A stretch of DNA of 64,000 bases from Favolaschia claudopus (GCA_037176885.1 JAWWNJ010000029.1:310001-374000); one strand, 5' to 3'; positions 1 to 12,496 are shown, counted from the first letter of the stretch. A program made the numbers and translations. The notes: generated by a model not told the origin, from the sequence alone.

Positions 1-1350
1 GGAGATCTAAAAATTCCATTTCGGGACGAGAGCGGTTGTTTGCTCCAGCTTCCAAAACCACTGTTCGGCCGATTCGGGCCTGTCGGCGATGTTCAATAAC
101 AACTGCAGCTGTTCAGTTTCAGTCTTGGAAGTAATTCAAGACGCCTCGCGCAAACCTCGTTCAAAGTGCTATAAGCTCCTCGCTGAATAACTTCCGACGT
201 GCCCGACTTCGGGCACAATATTCAATATCGTCCCACCCTTATCCGAGTCGCTCATAGCACGAGGTGAGCAAATTTAGCCCCAATCTTTGACTTTGCGTCA
301 CCTCCGCCTTGTCCGTCGACTCTATTTATTTGTCCAATGCGGGCAACCAAGCGCTTTCCAGGTACCGTAAAAGTTCTCGTAGTTTCGGGCATTTCGCTGA
401 TAGGTTACAACGAGCAGATACCTTGTTTCCTGGTGTGGAATGACAGAAACATCTAATTGCTCTCCAGTCTTGACGGCGAAGTCGTCTATTCTTTTCCCTC
501 AAGGTCAAGGCGTTCGACGTTCACCCTCTTTGCAATTGAAATCATTGAGCCATTTCAGCGCATCACAAACCTATTTTAAACTCCGTGCCAAGACTTGGCG
601 GACCCGCGCGCGACAATACAATGGTGGAGAATCAATGCCCTCAATCAACTGCTGATGGCTCGCCTCAAATTCCAGGAAAATTCTCTCAAATATTCCCTGC
701 AAGCGTGTTTTCAACGTGGATGGACTTACACTGAGTCTATTCAAAGGTCGTGCTCGACGTCAAGGCCTCTTCCTGATTTCCCTTTGTACCCAGCCAGGCT
801 TGAGGCTTCCCAGGCTCGCACATGCTTTTGTACTGCCTAACAACCCACTGATTGCATTGTACCACGCTCAATTGAACGCCGATTGGCTGGCAACCCACCC
901 TGCCGGCATTCCATTACTGAAAGTGCCTGTCATTTTGGGCTCAAATGGAGTAGGAATTTCACACAGTGACTCTTATGTTAGAGTCTTGCGCGTTTCTTTC
1001 TTCAGTCTTTGACCAGCGGTGTGCAGGCACCCACAATCTCCCCACTGGCGAGCTATTGTTCCTAGCATCGTACACTGGATTCAAGGGTGAGTTCTATCAA
1101 ATCTCTTGGATTATCCTTTTCTGAAAGAACGCGTCCGAACACGCCAATTTAGCGCCAGCACACTCGTGTCGTCTTGAAAGACAATGAGATTCAGAAACAA
1201 TAAGGTCGATACCCCAACAATGAAGAACCACTCGCCCCTTCTCTCAAGCGCAGCCTCGACTTCTTCGTTCCAGGTTCGCCATTTCCTTTGTCGGATGGTC
1301 TTCTTTGTCTTTGTCTTTATTGAGCGTAATTTCGCTAGAGTTTCGATACC
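1..1350. other. No supportable gene
   Basis: Short open frames occur on both strands, but none has a recognisable domain, a believable splice pattern or a paralogue in the window. The last 170 bases may hold a 5' exon or leader of the next gene, because its reading frame stays open back to about 1351 and begins there without an ATG. I cannot fix a first exon. Confidence 0.4.
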
Positions 1351-1623
1351 GTGCAGAAGGCCCCAAGTACCGCGGCTACAAGCGTCGCCGACTCGGACGA
1401 TCATCGCTGGTCCGAAGTAGTCCCCCCCGAAGCTGGTTTAACGTTCGCCGTGGTCTGGGACCCGGAGGAGAAGGACCTCCTTACATTCTCCACGGCCAAG
1501 TTGTCGGAATGTAGTCCTGATATCCAGTCCCCCGATTCCCCCACCGACGCCTTCGACAATCGTTCTCAAATCCTCACCATTACAGCCTCTGTAGCACCTA
1601 CTGCCGCCGTCACTCCGGGCACC

Positions 1624-2524
1624 ATGCAGTTCTTCCAGCAAAATCACGACTTTTTGTTCACGGACCCCAATTTCTATCCCAGTCGCCCTGGGCGGGGTCG
1701 CACCCAGACTTCCTCGACTCTGGATGGTCTTGACGTGTACCTGCGGGGCTCTCTGCTCGCTAAAGCGCACAACGTGAACCGATACTACTCGTGCTTCCAA
1801 GAGTTGGATGGGGACTTTGCATTTGACCCCTATACCTCGTTCGCTCACGCCCACATGTGGGCGAAAGGCATGGAAACAAAGGAGATGCCGCGGGACGACG
1901 TAAGCGATGAAGGTTTCTTTGAAGGTCACCAATTCGCAGGAATGGACAATGAGTTTAATCTAGTGCGTTTCTTCACCCGTCGCAAAGAAACCTCATTGAA
2001 TGATTTTCACTAGCCGTCGAGATTCTCCGGAACCACAACGTCGACGTCCAATTTCGTCAACGTCGAAAGAGAATTTGACGAAGCGTCCGCTGACTGGTCT
2101 ACTCTTGAGGCACCCGATACCCCTGGCTACCACCGTGGGCTCCTTTCCCCATGAAAATCGGGTTACGTACTGACCTATCTCACTAACCGAACGTACAGGC
2201 CGCCTGTTTACCCCACCCCCACCATCCACGCCCCCACATCGTGTTCTCCGCAAAACTAGACCCCACGGCCGTCCCGCTTCACCCTCTCATGTTCTGGAGC
2301 GCCGAGATTATAACCATTCGCCCTGCCCCTCGGCGTCCGCGCCCCCCTCGCCCGACCCTCCCCGCTCGAGGACGCCTTCTTCCATCAGCCCCCGGCTTCG
2401 CACCCTCTCCCGCGTGCGTAGCCTTCCAAAAATTGCCCGCAATATTACGGGACGGTGGAAAAAGACCAGCGACGGCGCGGGGTGGGTCTGGATCGACGTC
2501 AAGGAACGGTCCACTTCAGCATAA
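1624..2524 (+). CDS. Hypothetical basidiomycete protein, C-terminus GWVWIDVKERSTSA
   Basis: I do not recognise the family. Exons 1624-1962, 2014-2134 and 2199-2524 join in frame to give 261 residues, with introns starting GTGCG and GTGGG and ending TAG and CAG. ATG 1624 is the first ATG of the open stretch. The frame is open upstream to about 1351 with protein-like sequence (EAGLTFAVVWDPEEKDLLTF), so an extra 5' exon is likely and this start may be internal. The middle is acidic and aromatic (FFEGHQFAGMDNEFNL). The last third is rich in Pro, Arg and Ser, suggesting disorder, and ends in a short Trp-containing motif. No signal peptide or membrane segment is visible. Splicing is better supported than the start. 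Confidence 0.5.
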
Positions 2525-3478
2525 TGGTTTTCTCTCTGTGCTACCCGCGTCTCTTTCTCTTTCTCATCGACGCTGCTCTATACACCCTATGCCGCCCGTC
2601 TTTTGCTCAATCCCGCACACTAATTGTACATACATGCCAGGAGCTCATGCACTACTGTATCATCCAACTGTAGTCACGGCATCCACGACCGAAACGACCT
2701 CTTACAGATGACTTTCCTTTGTCTCTCTCTCTCTCTCTCTGACTCTCTCTACTCTCGCTATCCGTTCCTTTCTTGCTGCTGTCTTGCACCTCCATTCCTT
2801 TGCTTTTTTCGCCTGCCACACTCGCCATCCTCCCCTCCCCCTTCATCCTTCTACTGTATCTTTTTTCCTCGCAGTTCTTTTGGTGTATTACTTGCTGGGC
2901 TCAAATCTAGAACTTAAAATGTACATTTGCAGCTGCGTCGTCTACTTACGTTCATAGAGACCCGCATAATATAAACCTCTTGTCAAGGTTAATTTGGTCT
3001 GAGCTTTTCGTGGATCGATCGCGAAATCTGGTCGCAGTATGTCATGTACATTACACCAGTTTGCTACTCTCGACTGGCGCATTATCGGGGCCTGCTTGCG
3101 CCCCGCTCAATACAGAGGAATTCAACAAAGGGGGGAGAAAAATAAAATATTTCATCGTCCATAACGGCTCATGAGTGGCGCTAAACCCATGAAGTATTAT
3201 GGGCGATGAAATATTTACATTTCAGTTTTCCCCTAAGATTCTGTACATGCTGCGTACGCCAGCCGCGAATGCCGACGTCCACTGAAATGTATTTGTTGTA
3301 GCCTATAACCAGACATGGCAACCGGTGCCATACACCTTGTTCGGAGCACCTTTCGCTAGGTTTTCAAGCTCACAGCACATCCTCAGCACAAACAGGAACA
3401 CTTTCGATTATTGGAGAATATTTTCGTAGAAGAAGCTGGGTATATCAAGGAAAACTCCAAGGGGGACGGACAGTGGTA
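2525..3478. other. Intergenic; CT microsatellite and MITE-like element
   Basis: A CTCTCT run lies near 2720-2745 within a pyrimidine-rich 3' flank. A compact inverted-repeat element occupies 3130-3233 and has its own entry. I see no gene. Confidence 0.5.
3130..3233. mobile_element. MITE-like inverted-repeat element, 104 bp
   Basis: The two ends are inverted copies. The 19-base arm at 3145-3163 pairs with 3198-3216 at 18 of 19 positions. Outside these arms GGGG-A-rich sequence on the left mirrors TTTTCCCC on the right, so the whole 104 bp can fold on itself with a central loop of about 34 bases. There is no coding capacity. Size, terminal inverted repeats and intergenic position fit a non-autonomous DNA transposon relic. 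I could not identify a clear target-site duplication, and no second copy is apparent in this window. Confidence 0.5.
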
Positions 3479-4553
3479 TCAGACTCGTAATGGACCCGCC
3501 TGCAGCGCCTCCGAAACATAAGCTTCTGTCCAGGTATGCCCGCTCTCCGTTGGGACGGTCGACTCTGCGTCAAAGTCGATGTCTGGCAAACACAATTGCG
3601 CCAGCCCCAAATCATGCAAACGCGTCATACGCACAAGCATTCCCAAGCCAACGCCGACGGGCGACGGTGCGTGCCCTTCCCCAGCGCTATTCAAATCTTG
3701 CCAGGCCCCTTCGTTCATGTCTTCAGCGGAGTGACCCCATGCAGATTTAATGGCCGCTGGATAGTTGTAGGACGCGAGGACGAAACAAATGGCGGAACCT
3801 GCCATTCACTGTGTCAAAACATATACGCGACCGTGAAAAGGGAGAACGCGACGTACAGAGCCCGCTTAATTCTTGCTCGCGCGCCAACTGTGGCGGAACA
3901 CGTTGATTGGGGTTTCGGTCGTATTCTTCCGACTCGGTAAAATCTGTGTGACCAGATAGAACATCCCCCAACCGGTACAATCTTTGGCAAGCTGGACAGA
4001 TTCTGCTTGTCGCTCTAAGGAGAGGCATCAGAGATAATCCTTCATTTCGGATGCCAAAGCCTGGACAGTTACCGGCTTTTGTTGTACCAGAGAATCTAGA
4101 GAAATGTTCATTGAGGAATGCGAGTTATGGGAGAGCACATACAAGGGCAGTCTCTTCTGGAAGCACCGTCCAAAGCATTTGGAGAACCTCTTCCTGCGCA
4201 AATTCTGCGCACAGAGGATCGTCCAATGCAGGTGGTTGGGCGAAAAAAGATGATAAGAACGCGCGAGTGTCGCGTACGCGATGTCCATTCCCCGGATCGT
4301 GAATGAAAGGTTTTTGAACAAGATCCTCCCGTGATTGCTCGGCAAGGACCCCTGGAATTTCTCCTGGGAAATCTCGCCTCTCGTCCACAATTTCCGGAGA
4401 CACCGTTGTTGCGGCCGGAATTGGGGACGGCGTGCGTACAACATCCTGCGACTCTGTACTCGAGGCAGAGGACACGCTCTCAGTAGATAGACGCGGTTGA
4501 GACTGCTTGTTGCCGCTCTTGCGCTTTTTTTGTGAGTTGCGGGGACCAGGCAT
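3479..4553 (-). CDS. Conserved basidiomycete protein with CPAC/GLC cysteine motifs
   Basis: Four exons (4553-4143, 4095-4073, 4014-3857, 3798-3479) join in frame to 303 residues. The N-terminus is basic (MPGPRNSQKKRKSGNK) and Ser-rich, which suggests nuclear or nucleolar location. The folded part has CPACQRLYRLGD near residues 150-160 and GLCSAIC about 45 residues later; these four cysteines could bind zinc. The C-terminal segment (CFVLASYNYPAAIKSAWG, then GMLVRMTRLHDLGLAQLCLPDID) resembles proteins I recall as widespread and unnamed in mushroom genomes. Exon 2 is only 23 nt. Start ATG 4553 was chosen because the basic N-terminus follows it; an in-frame extension upstream is possible. Function is unknown. 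Confidence 0.72.
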
Positions 4554-4831
4554 GGTGGACGCGTCGAAGGAGATGCGAAGAAAGACGAGCGTAACGTGGG
4601 CGCGTTCCGTAATAGTCCCGTGCCAGTGTGACACAGTGTTATGTTGAAGTTCAAAATCGATCAAACCCTGAAAAATATTCTATACTGCGTGTGGTGGGGT
4701 CTACTTTGTGTATTCTATGTCGTATTTAGTCTTGCATTAATCTACATCTGCCCTTGGCAGTCAATCAATCGCCTCCAATATGTTTACTATTTGCTCGGAT
4801 TGGTCGTGTCGGATCGTAAGGGATGGAACCT

Positions 4832-7045
4832 TCAATTTCCTCCAATGTTTCTACTGTTTGCCCGGATTACACTTCCGTATCGCGAGAAGACAAACGGAAT
4901 GGGCGCGAGAAGACAAGCTATGCCGGCGAGGAGGGAGGTTGCGCCTTGCACGGTCAAGCCATGGTACCTGTAGCGAGATCGATGAACGGCGGCATCGAGA
5001 AACAAGAAAGAGGGTCGCACATTTGCAGCGTGAAAAGTGGGAACACACTTCCAACCTATAGTGGTTGAAATGAGTTGAGGAGGATCAGAGGAGGGATCCA
5101 GAAGCCCACCAGAGCTCGACTCGCAAGACCGGCCGCCAAAGCACTTGCTGCTGTCATCTGATAGCAGTCTACCAAGTACGGGACCTAGGAGTCGAAGGGT
5201 CAGTCAGAATAAATTCACGGAGAAGACACGACTCACAAATCCCGTGAAAATCAACATCATACTCAGGGAGAAGAGGAACTCGGCGATACAGGGCGCGATC
5301 CAATGTACGTGCCGAAATGGGGCAGTCCACGCAAACAGGAATAGAGATCTGAAGATGTACCTCAGTAAGGGCTGGAAGAAAAATAATTTGCTTACATGGG
5401 AGAGATGATCGCACCAAAATAAGTCAGAGTAAGCCGTGCCTCGGGTGGCGTACTTATCCCTTTGTCTGCAGCGGTTTTCGCGCTCTTGACGTACTGTTGC
5501 TCTGTTCATTTGTGAGAAGGATTCCGAGAATGAATATAATACTATCTCACGGCCAACTGTCGCAAGCAGACAATAGGCAGCCACAAAGCCCAGGCCGAGG
5601 GCGATATATGTCAAGCCATAAGAGGTGGTTTGAAAATGGCGTATTTCGAGGTAAACAACGGTGAACGCCTCGAAAAAACCGTACAATATACCATACAAAA
5701 CGCTGAAGTAAATTGAAATCAACATGACAACGGGTTCTGGCAAATCCATGATTAATAAATAAAGCAGCGGGGTTGCAAGCCATACCGGTGAATAGGTAGA
5801 GCACAGGTCGAGCAAGGGCGACTCGAAACACGGTTATGATCTTTCTGAAGGTCAAAGGCGCAGGAGTGTTCCCTTCTCGCTCGAGCCTCCACTTCAGTAA
5901 GGTTGGTCCATGGGTCTCGGGAACAAACGCAACGAGAATGCTGAGGACGGTGTTGAAAATAGCCATGACACGAAGGTTCCATCTGCGAATAGTAAGAATG
6001 AAGCATTTCTGAAGAAATGGTGCGTACTGCCAACCAGCATCATGTTCAATGAACGCAGAAATTAACGGGCCCAGAGCAGGCCCTCCGAAAGCCATGATAG
6101 CGTCTGTGGAACAGTGGGTTGACTGGAGAATTCATGGCAAGTGAAGACCAACACGCTATTGTATATACACCTCGGTTTAATGGAGTTGTGATATCTCCTA
6201 TTGACGCAGGGACGTTGTTCATTGACGCCGATCCAAAAAAACCCGAAAGAAAACGGAATATCAGCAACGATGCACCATTGGGGCTGAAGGCGGAGCCAAA
6301 GCTGAAAGCTAACAAGGAATAATCAGATTGCAGTCAGCAAGCTCTGTCAAATGAAGTATACCGCTGTAAAGAAGTCCGCTGAATCTATATACAGCTTGTC
6401 GACCGTAAAGTTCGGACGCTGGCCCGAACACGAGAGGACCCGCAGCGAATCCGAAGCTTCAGAGAATAGAACAGTCAGTTCAGTCGCTGAACGAGGGTTA
6501 TAAAGCCAGATTCACACAAAGAGTGTTACGCCGACTAAAGCAACTGACCGAAAGGATTAGTTTAGCCAGAATTTAGAAATGGGGATGAATAGAGGAGTCA
6601 ACTTACCCTCTTGAGAAACATGGTATCTTTGCATCAACGCGGGTAGACTCGCAACCTACGCATGGGATGAGTATCGAGAGTGGGTACTAAACAATAATCA
6701 AATGCATACATAACATGTGCTCGAGTAGGTCAAAGTCAACACCCAAACACATAAAACAATCGTGATGAGGATTCTTCGCGCTGGCCTCCAATTTTTAGGA
6801 TCTATCAACGTTGAAACAAAACTGTAATGTCAATCAAGCAAAGTGAACATACTTTCGGGATCATCAGCAGCCAGGGTAGAGGGTCCATGTCGGGTATGCG
6901 AGGGCCGTTTCTCGTTGATCTTTCTGTCTTCGAGCTGAGCCTCCACATCAAGGTCGGCGGCAAGATCGATAGTTTCTTCCTCTGAGCTGATCGTCCGAGA
7001 GTCTTCTGGTTGAGACTCGGCCTCAGTAGTCTTTTTCATTGTCAT
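4832..7045 (-). CDS. MFS multidrug transporter, DHA1 type (copy 1)
   Basis: Major facilitator protein expected to export drugs or small metabolites at the plasma membrane by proton antiport. About 14 short exons can be joined. The N-terminal cytosolic tail ends DDPENPKNW, followed by the first membrane segment (VLCVWVLTLTYSS), then VFGPASELYGRQ, the loop typical of drug:H+ antiporters of this family. SGFFGSASMNNVPASIGD, AFGGPALGPLISAFIEHDAGWQ and YGFFEAFTVVYLEIRHF follow, and the protein ends YGSVIRANSRNIGGN. Apparent frameshifts (for example near 5760) are resolved by 50-65-nt introns, so the copy looks intact. It is a tandem duplicate of the gene at 7698-9881. The substrate cannot be inferred. 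Confidence 0.82.
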
Positions 7046-7697
7046 TGTATCTTGCGTGCTCGACCAAGCGCCTTGAAGATCTAGGTCATCGTCCGTCCGT
7101 GTATTTAATGTGGATTGCAGCCGGGTTCATCAGCCCGAAGCACGCCCGAGGCTCAAGGTTGAAGCGCCGTTACGGGCGGCCGTCTTCAATGTTGTTCCAG
7201 CCACTTGATTCCGCGAGTTTGTATATTCGCCTCCGTCGGCTCATTTTTGAAGCCTCAGTTCGGAGGAGGAGGAGGGTCAAACGTCCCGGTTCATGATTGT
7301 GCAGAGGCCGGTTGCGGAGAGCAACGCTGACAAAAAGTCTTGTTGGAGCACTGACTTGCCAGCAGATATACAACTCACCAAATCAATCTGTACTTATGGG
7401 CAAAGAAGGGCGTTTGAGCGCGCCAACATCACTGCAAGGAAGGTAAGATCCAACCTAAACAAAGACGGATACCGCCGTTCTTGCGCTTCTTCTATCAGTT
7501 GTGGGGATCAAACATGCTTGGCAAGATGGTGACCTAAACGCGTTCCGTCACGGTCCCGTGGCAGTGTGACGCAGCAGAAAAAAGTAATTATACATATTCT
7601 ATTTTCTATTTATCTAGAGCATGTTTCCTAGTAATCACGTAGAGTAGCAGTACATCAAGCGAAATCAGGTCATGTCGGGTCGTAAAGGATGGATCCA
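7046..7697. other. Spacer between MFS copies
   Basis: The first approximately 200 bases are the duplicated upstream region of the MFS gene: the CGGGTTCATCAGCCCGAAGC stretch here recurs near 9950. The second half holds a degraded copy of the 5' end of the 303-residue gene, listed separately. No intact gene is seen. Confidence 0.6.
7478..7575 (-). pseudogene. Truncated 5' relic of the 303-residue gene
   Basis: This stretch aligns with 4500-4640, the start and upstream region of the conserved gene at 3479-4553. It shares the GCCG-TCTTGCGCTTCTT-type coding bases, a GGGGA-CA-CATG start region and the downstream GCGTTCCGT-A-GTCCCGTG-CAGTGTGAC block, with scattered substitutions and a shortened leader. 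Only the first few tens of codons were carried along, so it marks the edge of the tandem duplication unit and is not functional. Confidence 0.65.
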
Positions 7698-9881
7698 TTA
7701 ATTTCCTCCAATGTTTCTACTGTTTGCCCGGATTACACTTCCGTATCGCGAGAAGACAAACGGAATGGGCGCGAGAAGACAAGCTATGCCGGCGAAAAGG
7801 GAGGTTGCACCTTGAACAGTCAGTCCGTGGTACCTAAGTCACAGGCGATCAGTCAAGACAACAAATGCAAGAGAGAGAGAATTGTGCACATTTGCAGGGT
7901 GAAAAGCGGAAAGACACTTCCGACCTAGACGGAAGATGAATGAGCTGAGGGCTACCAATGGAGGATGAGATTGCCTACCAGGGCTCGACTGGCCAGACCG
8001 GCCGCCAAAGCACTTGCTGCTGTCATTTGATAGCAGTCTACCAGGTACGGGATCTAGCGCGTATAAAAATCAGCCCATTGACTCGCGATGGAGAGCGGAC
8101 GCTCACAAATCCAGTGAAAACCAGCATCATGCTGAGCGAAAAAAGGAACTCGGCTATACACGGGGCGATCCAGTGTACGTGGCGAAACGGGGCAGTCCAT
8201 GCAAACAGGAAAAGTGATCTAGAGATGAACTTGGGAAAGAGGTGAAAGTAGCCGAAAGTTGCATACATAGGAGAGGCAATCGCGCCAAAATAAGTCAAAG
8301 TAAGCCGTGCTTCAGGGGGAGTAGATATCCCTTTGCTTGCAGCGGCCTTAGCGCTCTTGACATATTCTTTTTCTGTTCGCATGTGAGTAAGTTTAGAATA
8401 ATCGTAAGAATCATCTTACGCCCGACTGTCGCAAGCAAACCGGAGGCAACGACAAAACCCAAACCAAGGGAAATATATGTCAAACCGTAGGATGTGGTTT
8501 GGAAGTGGCGTATCTCTAGGTAAACTACGGTGAACGCCTCGAAAAAACCGTACAGTATCCCGTACAGAACGCTCAGGTAAAGCGACACCAACATCACAAC
8601 GGGCTCTGGAAAATCCATGATCAAGGAGCAAAGCGGCAGAAGTTCGAGCCATACCAGTAAATAAATAGACCACGGGTCGAGCAAGAGCGACTCGGAAAAC
8701 GGCCATGACCTTATTGAAAGTCAGAGGCGGAGGAGGAGTATTCCCTTCTCGTTCAATCCTCCATTTCAACAAGGTCGGTCCGTGTGTCTCGGGAACAAAG
8801 GCAACGAGAATGCTGAGGACAGTGCTGAAAATAGCCATGACACGAAGGTTCCATCTGCTGAAAGTGAGAATATACAACAATATTTATTACATGATACTTA
8901 CTGCCAGCCCGCATCATGCTCGATGAAGCCAGAGATCAACGGGCCCAGAGCAGGCCCTCCGAAAGCCATGATAGCGTCTGTGATACAGTGAATTGCCCGG
9001 AGCACCGATTGAGTGCGAAGACTAACAGGCTATTGAGTATACACCGCGGTTCAGCAGCGTGGTGTAATCGCCTATCGAGGCTGGGATGTTATTCATCGAC
9101 GCAGAGCCAAAAAACCCCGAAAGGAAACGGAATATCAGTAGAGAGGCGCCATTGGGGCTGAATGCGGCGCCAAAGCTGAAGGCTTGCGCGGGATAATCAA
9201 TGAGAGGACAAGTTGTAGAAGTCGGAAATCGCATACCGCTGTATGCGAGTCCGCTGATGCGATACACCATCTGTCGACCATACAACTCAGACGCAGGCCC
9301 GAATACGAGCGGACCAGCAGCGAATCCCAATCTGTAGAATGGAACGTCAGTAATTGGTTCTGGAACAGAACGAATCAAACTTGCACAAAAAATGTTACGC
9401 CGAGCAAAGCGACTAGTAAGAAAAGATGAACGCGGGGAAACACCAGTGATAAGCCCAAATACCCTCTTGAGAGATATCGAATCTTTGCATCAATGCAGGC
9501 AGACTCGCAACCTAGGTTCAACGAGCACTGTCAAACTTGGCTTCGAAGAACAATCGAGCACGTACATAACATGTGCTCGAGTAGGTCAGAGTCAAAACCC
9601 AAACACATAGTACGATCGTGACAAGGGTTCTTTTGGCGGTGCTCCAATTTCTTGGATCTAAAGCATGGATGAAGTTGGAAAATATCGACGGCGGCCAATG
9701 CAGATGACACACTCTCGGGATCATCAGTAGCTAGGGTAGTCGGTGCATTCGGTGTAGGCAGCTTCTGTTTCTCGTCAACGTTTTCCTTGTCGCCGTCAAG
9801 TTGAGCTTCCACATCGGCGGGATCAAGAGTTTGTTCTGAATTGATCGTTCGAGCGTCTTGTTCGGTTGGATTCGTCGTCAT
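7698..9881 (-). CDS. MFS multidrug transporter, DHA1 type (copy 2)
   Basis: Paralogue of the transporter at 4832-7045 with the same exon layout and length. Recognisable blocks in order: acidic N-terminus ending DDPENPRNW, VLCVWVLTLTYSSTCY, LGFAAGPLVFGPASELYGRQ, RFLSGFFGSASMNNIPASIGD, AFGGPALGPLIS, VAFVPETHGPTLLKWRIERE, VLYGILYGFFEAFTVVYLE, STPPEARLTLTYFGAIASP, and the C-terminus ANSRNIGGN. The intron at 9332-9384 begins with GC (GCAAGT) where copy 1 has GT. Homology between copies runs from beyond the stop codons to about 200 bp upstream of both ATGs. Coding regions have drifted less than introns, which suggests both are under selection. Confidence 0.82.
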
Positions 9882-10422
9882 CGTGGGTTATTGGCCTACC
9901 ACTGGAGAAGACATCTGCGCTCAACACTTTATGTATGTGGACTTCGATCGGGTTCATCAGCCCGAAGCATGCCCGAGGCACATTGAAGGCCGTCTTCAGC
10001 GCTCCTCCAGTCACGTTTCTTGCATTCATCCATTCACCATCCACGGCTCAGTCTTGCAGCTTCCGAGAGCGGCGCCTTCCCACATTGAATCTTCGGTCCT
10101 GCAGTGCTTGTGCCCAACTATCGAACGGTAAGTGCAGTTGAAAATAAAGACACGGTTAGACACCAATACATTCCGGCTAACGGGTGTCGGGATAGCCGGT
10201 TGCGGATGAGGAAGGCAGGACGGGCGGGAATTTTATTTCGATTATCGGACGTCCGTTTCTTTCTGACAAAACGAGTCTCAAAGCACCGAGGCTGACAAAA
10301 TGGATGACTCGGGCACGCATCGAATCTCATCTCCACACCCGAGCTGCCCCTCCGAACCGCCGGAGACATGTATGAAGAAAGGATTAGATTCATTACACAG
10401 AATACATATACTTGCAACCCAT
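9882..10422. other. Intergenic between MFS copy 2 and carboxypeptidase 1
   Basis: The part next to the MFS gene (to about 10110) is the homologous promoter region of the duplication. The rest separates MFS copy 2 from the 3' end of the carboxypeptidase gene. No gene is seen. Confidence 0.5.
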
Positions 10423-12496
10423 CTACTGAAGAGACAAAGGGGTATTCGAGAGCCAGCGACTGAACAAATCCAGCGCTGCCTCGGGCTGATCGAAGGGAAC
10501 CATATGACTATGAAAACAAACCCTCAGTCAGCCAAGCAATCGACGCGGACAAACGGATGAACCTCACCCAGCCTCATATACAGTAACGAAAGTGACGTTC
10601 CCGGCGGTGAACCCCTTACCGCCCGCGCTGCGAACCGTCCCCGCAAGCTGGCCGCTTCCCGCAGTGACCCACGGGATAGTCTGCGCATCAGTGAACTCAT
10701 CCTTGAACGACGAATCAAGCACTTCCAGCCAGCGTTCGTTGCCGATGTAGTTGCACATCATATCTACCGCCCGTCAGCTGTATACCCGGTGGAACGAGAA
10801 GATACTTACCAGCATTGCCCGCGTAAATCAACAGCCGAATCCCGCCGTCAACGAGCTCAGTCAAGAGCTTCGCAGAGTTGTGTGCACCATCACCCTGAAG
10901 CAAGAACGCCGAATTGACCTCCATATTGCAGCTGGCGAACTTCCTCGTCGGGTCCACGCCGAGCGCGACCTTGTTCTTGGGCTCGTTCATCCACGTGTCG
11001 ATATAGCTCATCTCCTTGTAGCACAGATCGCCGTCCTTGGAGCGATCGCAGGGGCGGCGCACGTCGTACGGGTTCAGGCCGAGTTCTACTCCACGTTTAG
11101 ACGAGAACATTTGAAGTCAGTTTGGGGTACACACGCATGAGGGGACCCATGAGCTGCGAGTTGCAGTAGAGGAGGGCGGGGACGCAGGTCAAACGGGAGT
11201 CCCACGAATAGCACGAGTTCAGCATGCGCTGGCACGTCGGAGCCTTGGCACGCAAGTTCAAGCACTCAGGACCTTCGGGATCGTCATAGACGGGGTAGGG
11301 ACCCTCGCAGGCATAGTCCGGAACGGAGCCGAATTGAACGGCGCTGGGAAATGTTAGGATAAACAAAAGACAACTGAAGGAATGCTCACGGATCGGTTTG
11401 GCCATTTCCAATAAGAATTGAGTCGAAATTGATCGTCTTGAGGTTTGGGGTCGGAGCGAGGTCGAGCTGCTTGTTGCCAGTCCAGATAGCGCTAGCGATG
11501 TTCGGAAGCTGGTAAGAGTTTGTTCAGCCCTTCTCAATGGTAAGAAAAGAGGAAAAGACATACATATGTTCCAGCGTAACTCTCTCCGCTAATATGGAAG
11601 GGCTGCTCGGAGTACTCTGGGAAACGCGAGAGGAACAGCTCGAGGAAAGCGTAGACATCCTTGCCCGCAACAGGGCTGTTGTTCACGGTGGTACCATCGT
11701 CGGCGTAAGAGAATCCAACGTTCACGGGTTGATCCAGGAACTGATTTGCGTTGAGAGTTTCCATGCACTCGATGTAAATTTCACTTACAATCACGTTGGC
11801 TGAGCTTGTCCAGCTGTGCTTGTTGAAAGTAGTGTTCTTGCCTTCATTGGCAATTGAGCAGGGACCTAATTCGAATAGAAGTCCAGTGGAGGAGCTGCAG
11901 CCTAAAAATCAGCTTCAGTGACTGTCGGAAAATCAAACCTCCTACAGAAAACACTCACCAGGGCCACCGTTCAACCACAACACCAGAGGATCCGTAGAAG
12001 GTGAATTCCGAGACTCAAAGAACCTGAGCAGCTTGTTCAACTTCGACAATCACATTCGGCAGAAATGGGCTCTACCAGAAGAACAGGTGCTTGTCTTGCG
12101 CTATGTCGAGATAGCCGGAATACTGCTTCACTGACGAATCGCACAAGTCGGGCTCGGTAACCCTCAATTGATGCTCGTCGAAAGCCGGATGTGAAACAAG
12201 TTCGTCTGTTAGGTTGCGTTGAATCGCCTCAAAACCTCGAACAACCCTCGAAACATACACATGAGTTCATTCTGCTTGATGAACTCTCGTCCATCATGAT
12301 ACCACTTTTCCAGATTCTTCTTGCCCTTCAAGATGGTCTTCTTCGCGTCGTCCAACCACTCGTTCACTGCACGATACGCATCACTTGAATGAACACGCCC
12401 AACGTCTCCGAGCTTCAAGACAATTTGCTCTCCCGTTGGGGAGGCAAACGACGTCGATAAGGACAGTAAAGGAAGGAGAATAGAAACGGCCTTCAT
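10423..12496 (-). CDS. Serine carboxypeptidase, family S10 (copy 1)
   Basis: Secreted or vacuolar carboxypeptidase Y-like enzyme that trims C-terminal residues from peptides. The start [20 protein letters not shown] is a typical signal peptide. The spliced protein has [10 protein letters not shown] (oxyanion loop), [18 protein letters not shown] with the nucleophile Ser, [13 protein letters not shown] with the catalytic Asp and [11 protein letters not shown] with the catalytic His, so the triad is complete. Many paired cysteines ([22 protein letters not shown]) fit the S10 fold. At least nine exons are needed. ATG 12496 is chosen because the hydrophobic signal follows at once; an in-frame ATG five codons upstream is possible. 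A paralogue lies at 20729-23095 on the other strand. Confidence 0.9.

Noticed and set aside
5547..6095. Apparent frameshifts making MFS copy 1 a pseudogene
   Set aside because: Every break coincides with a 45-65-nt intron with GT..AG ends that is also present in copy 2.
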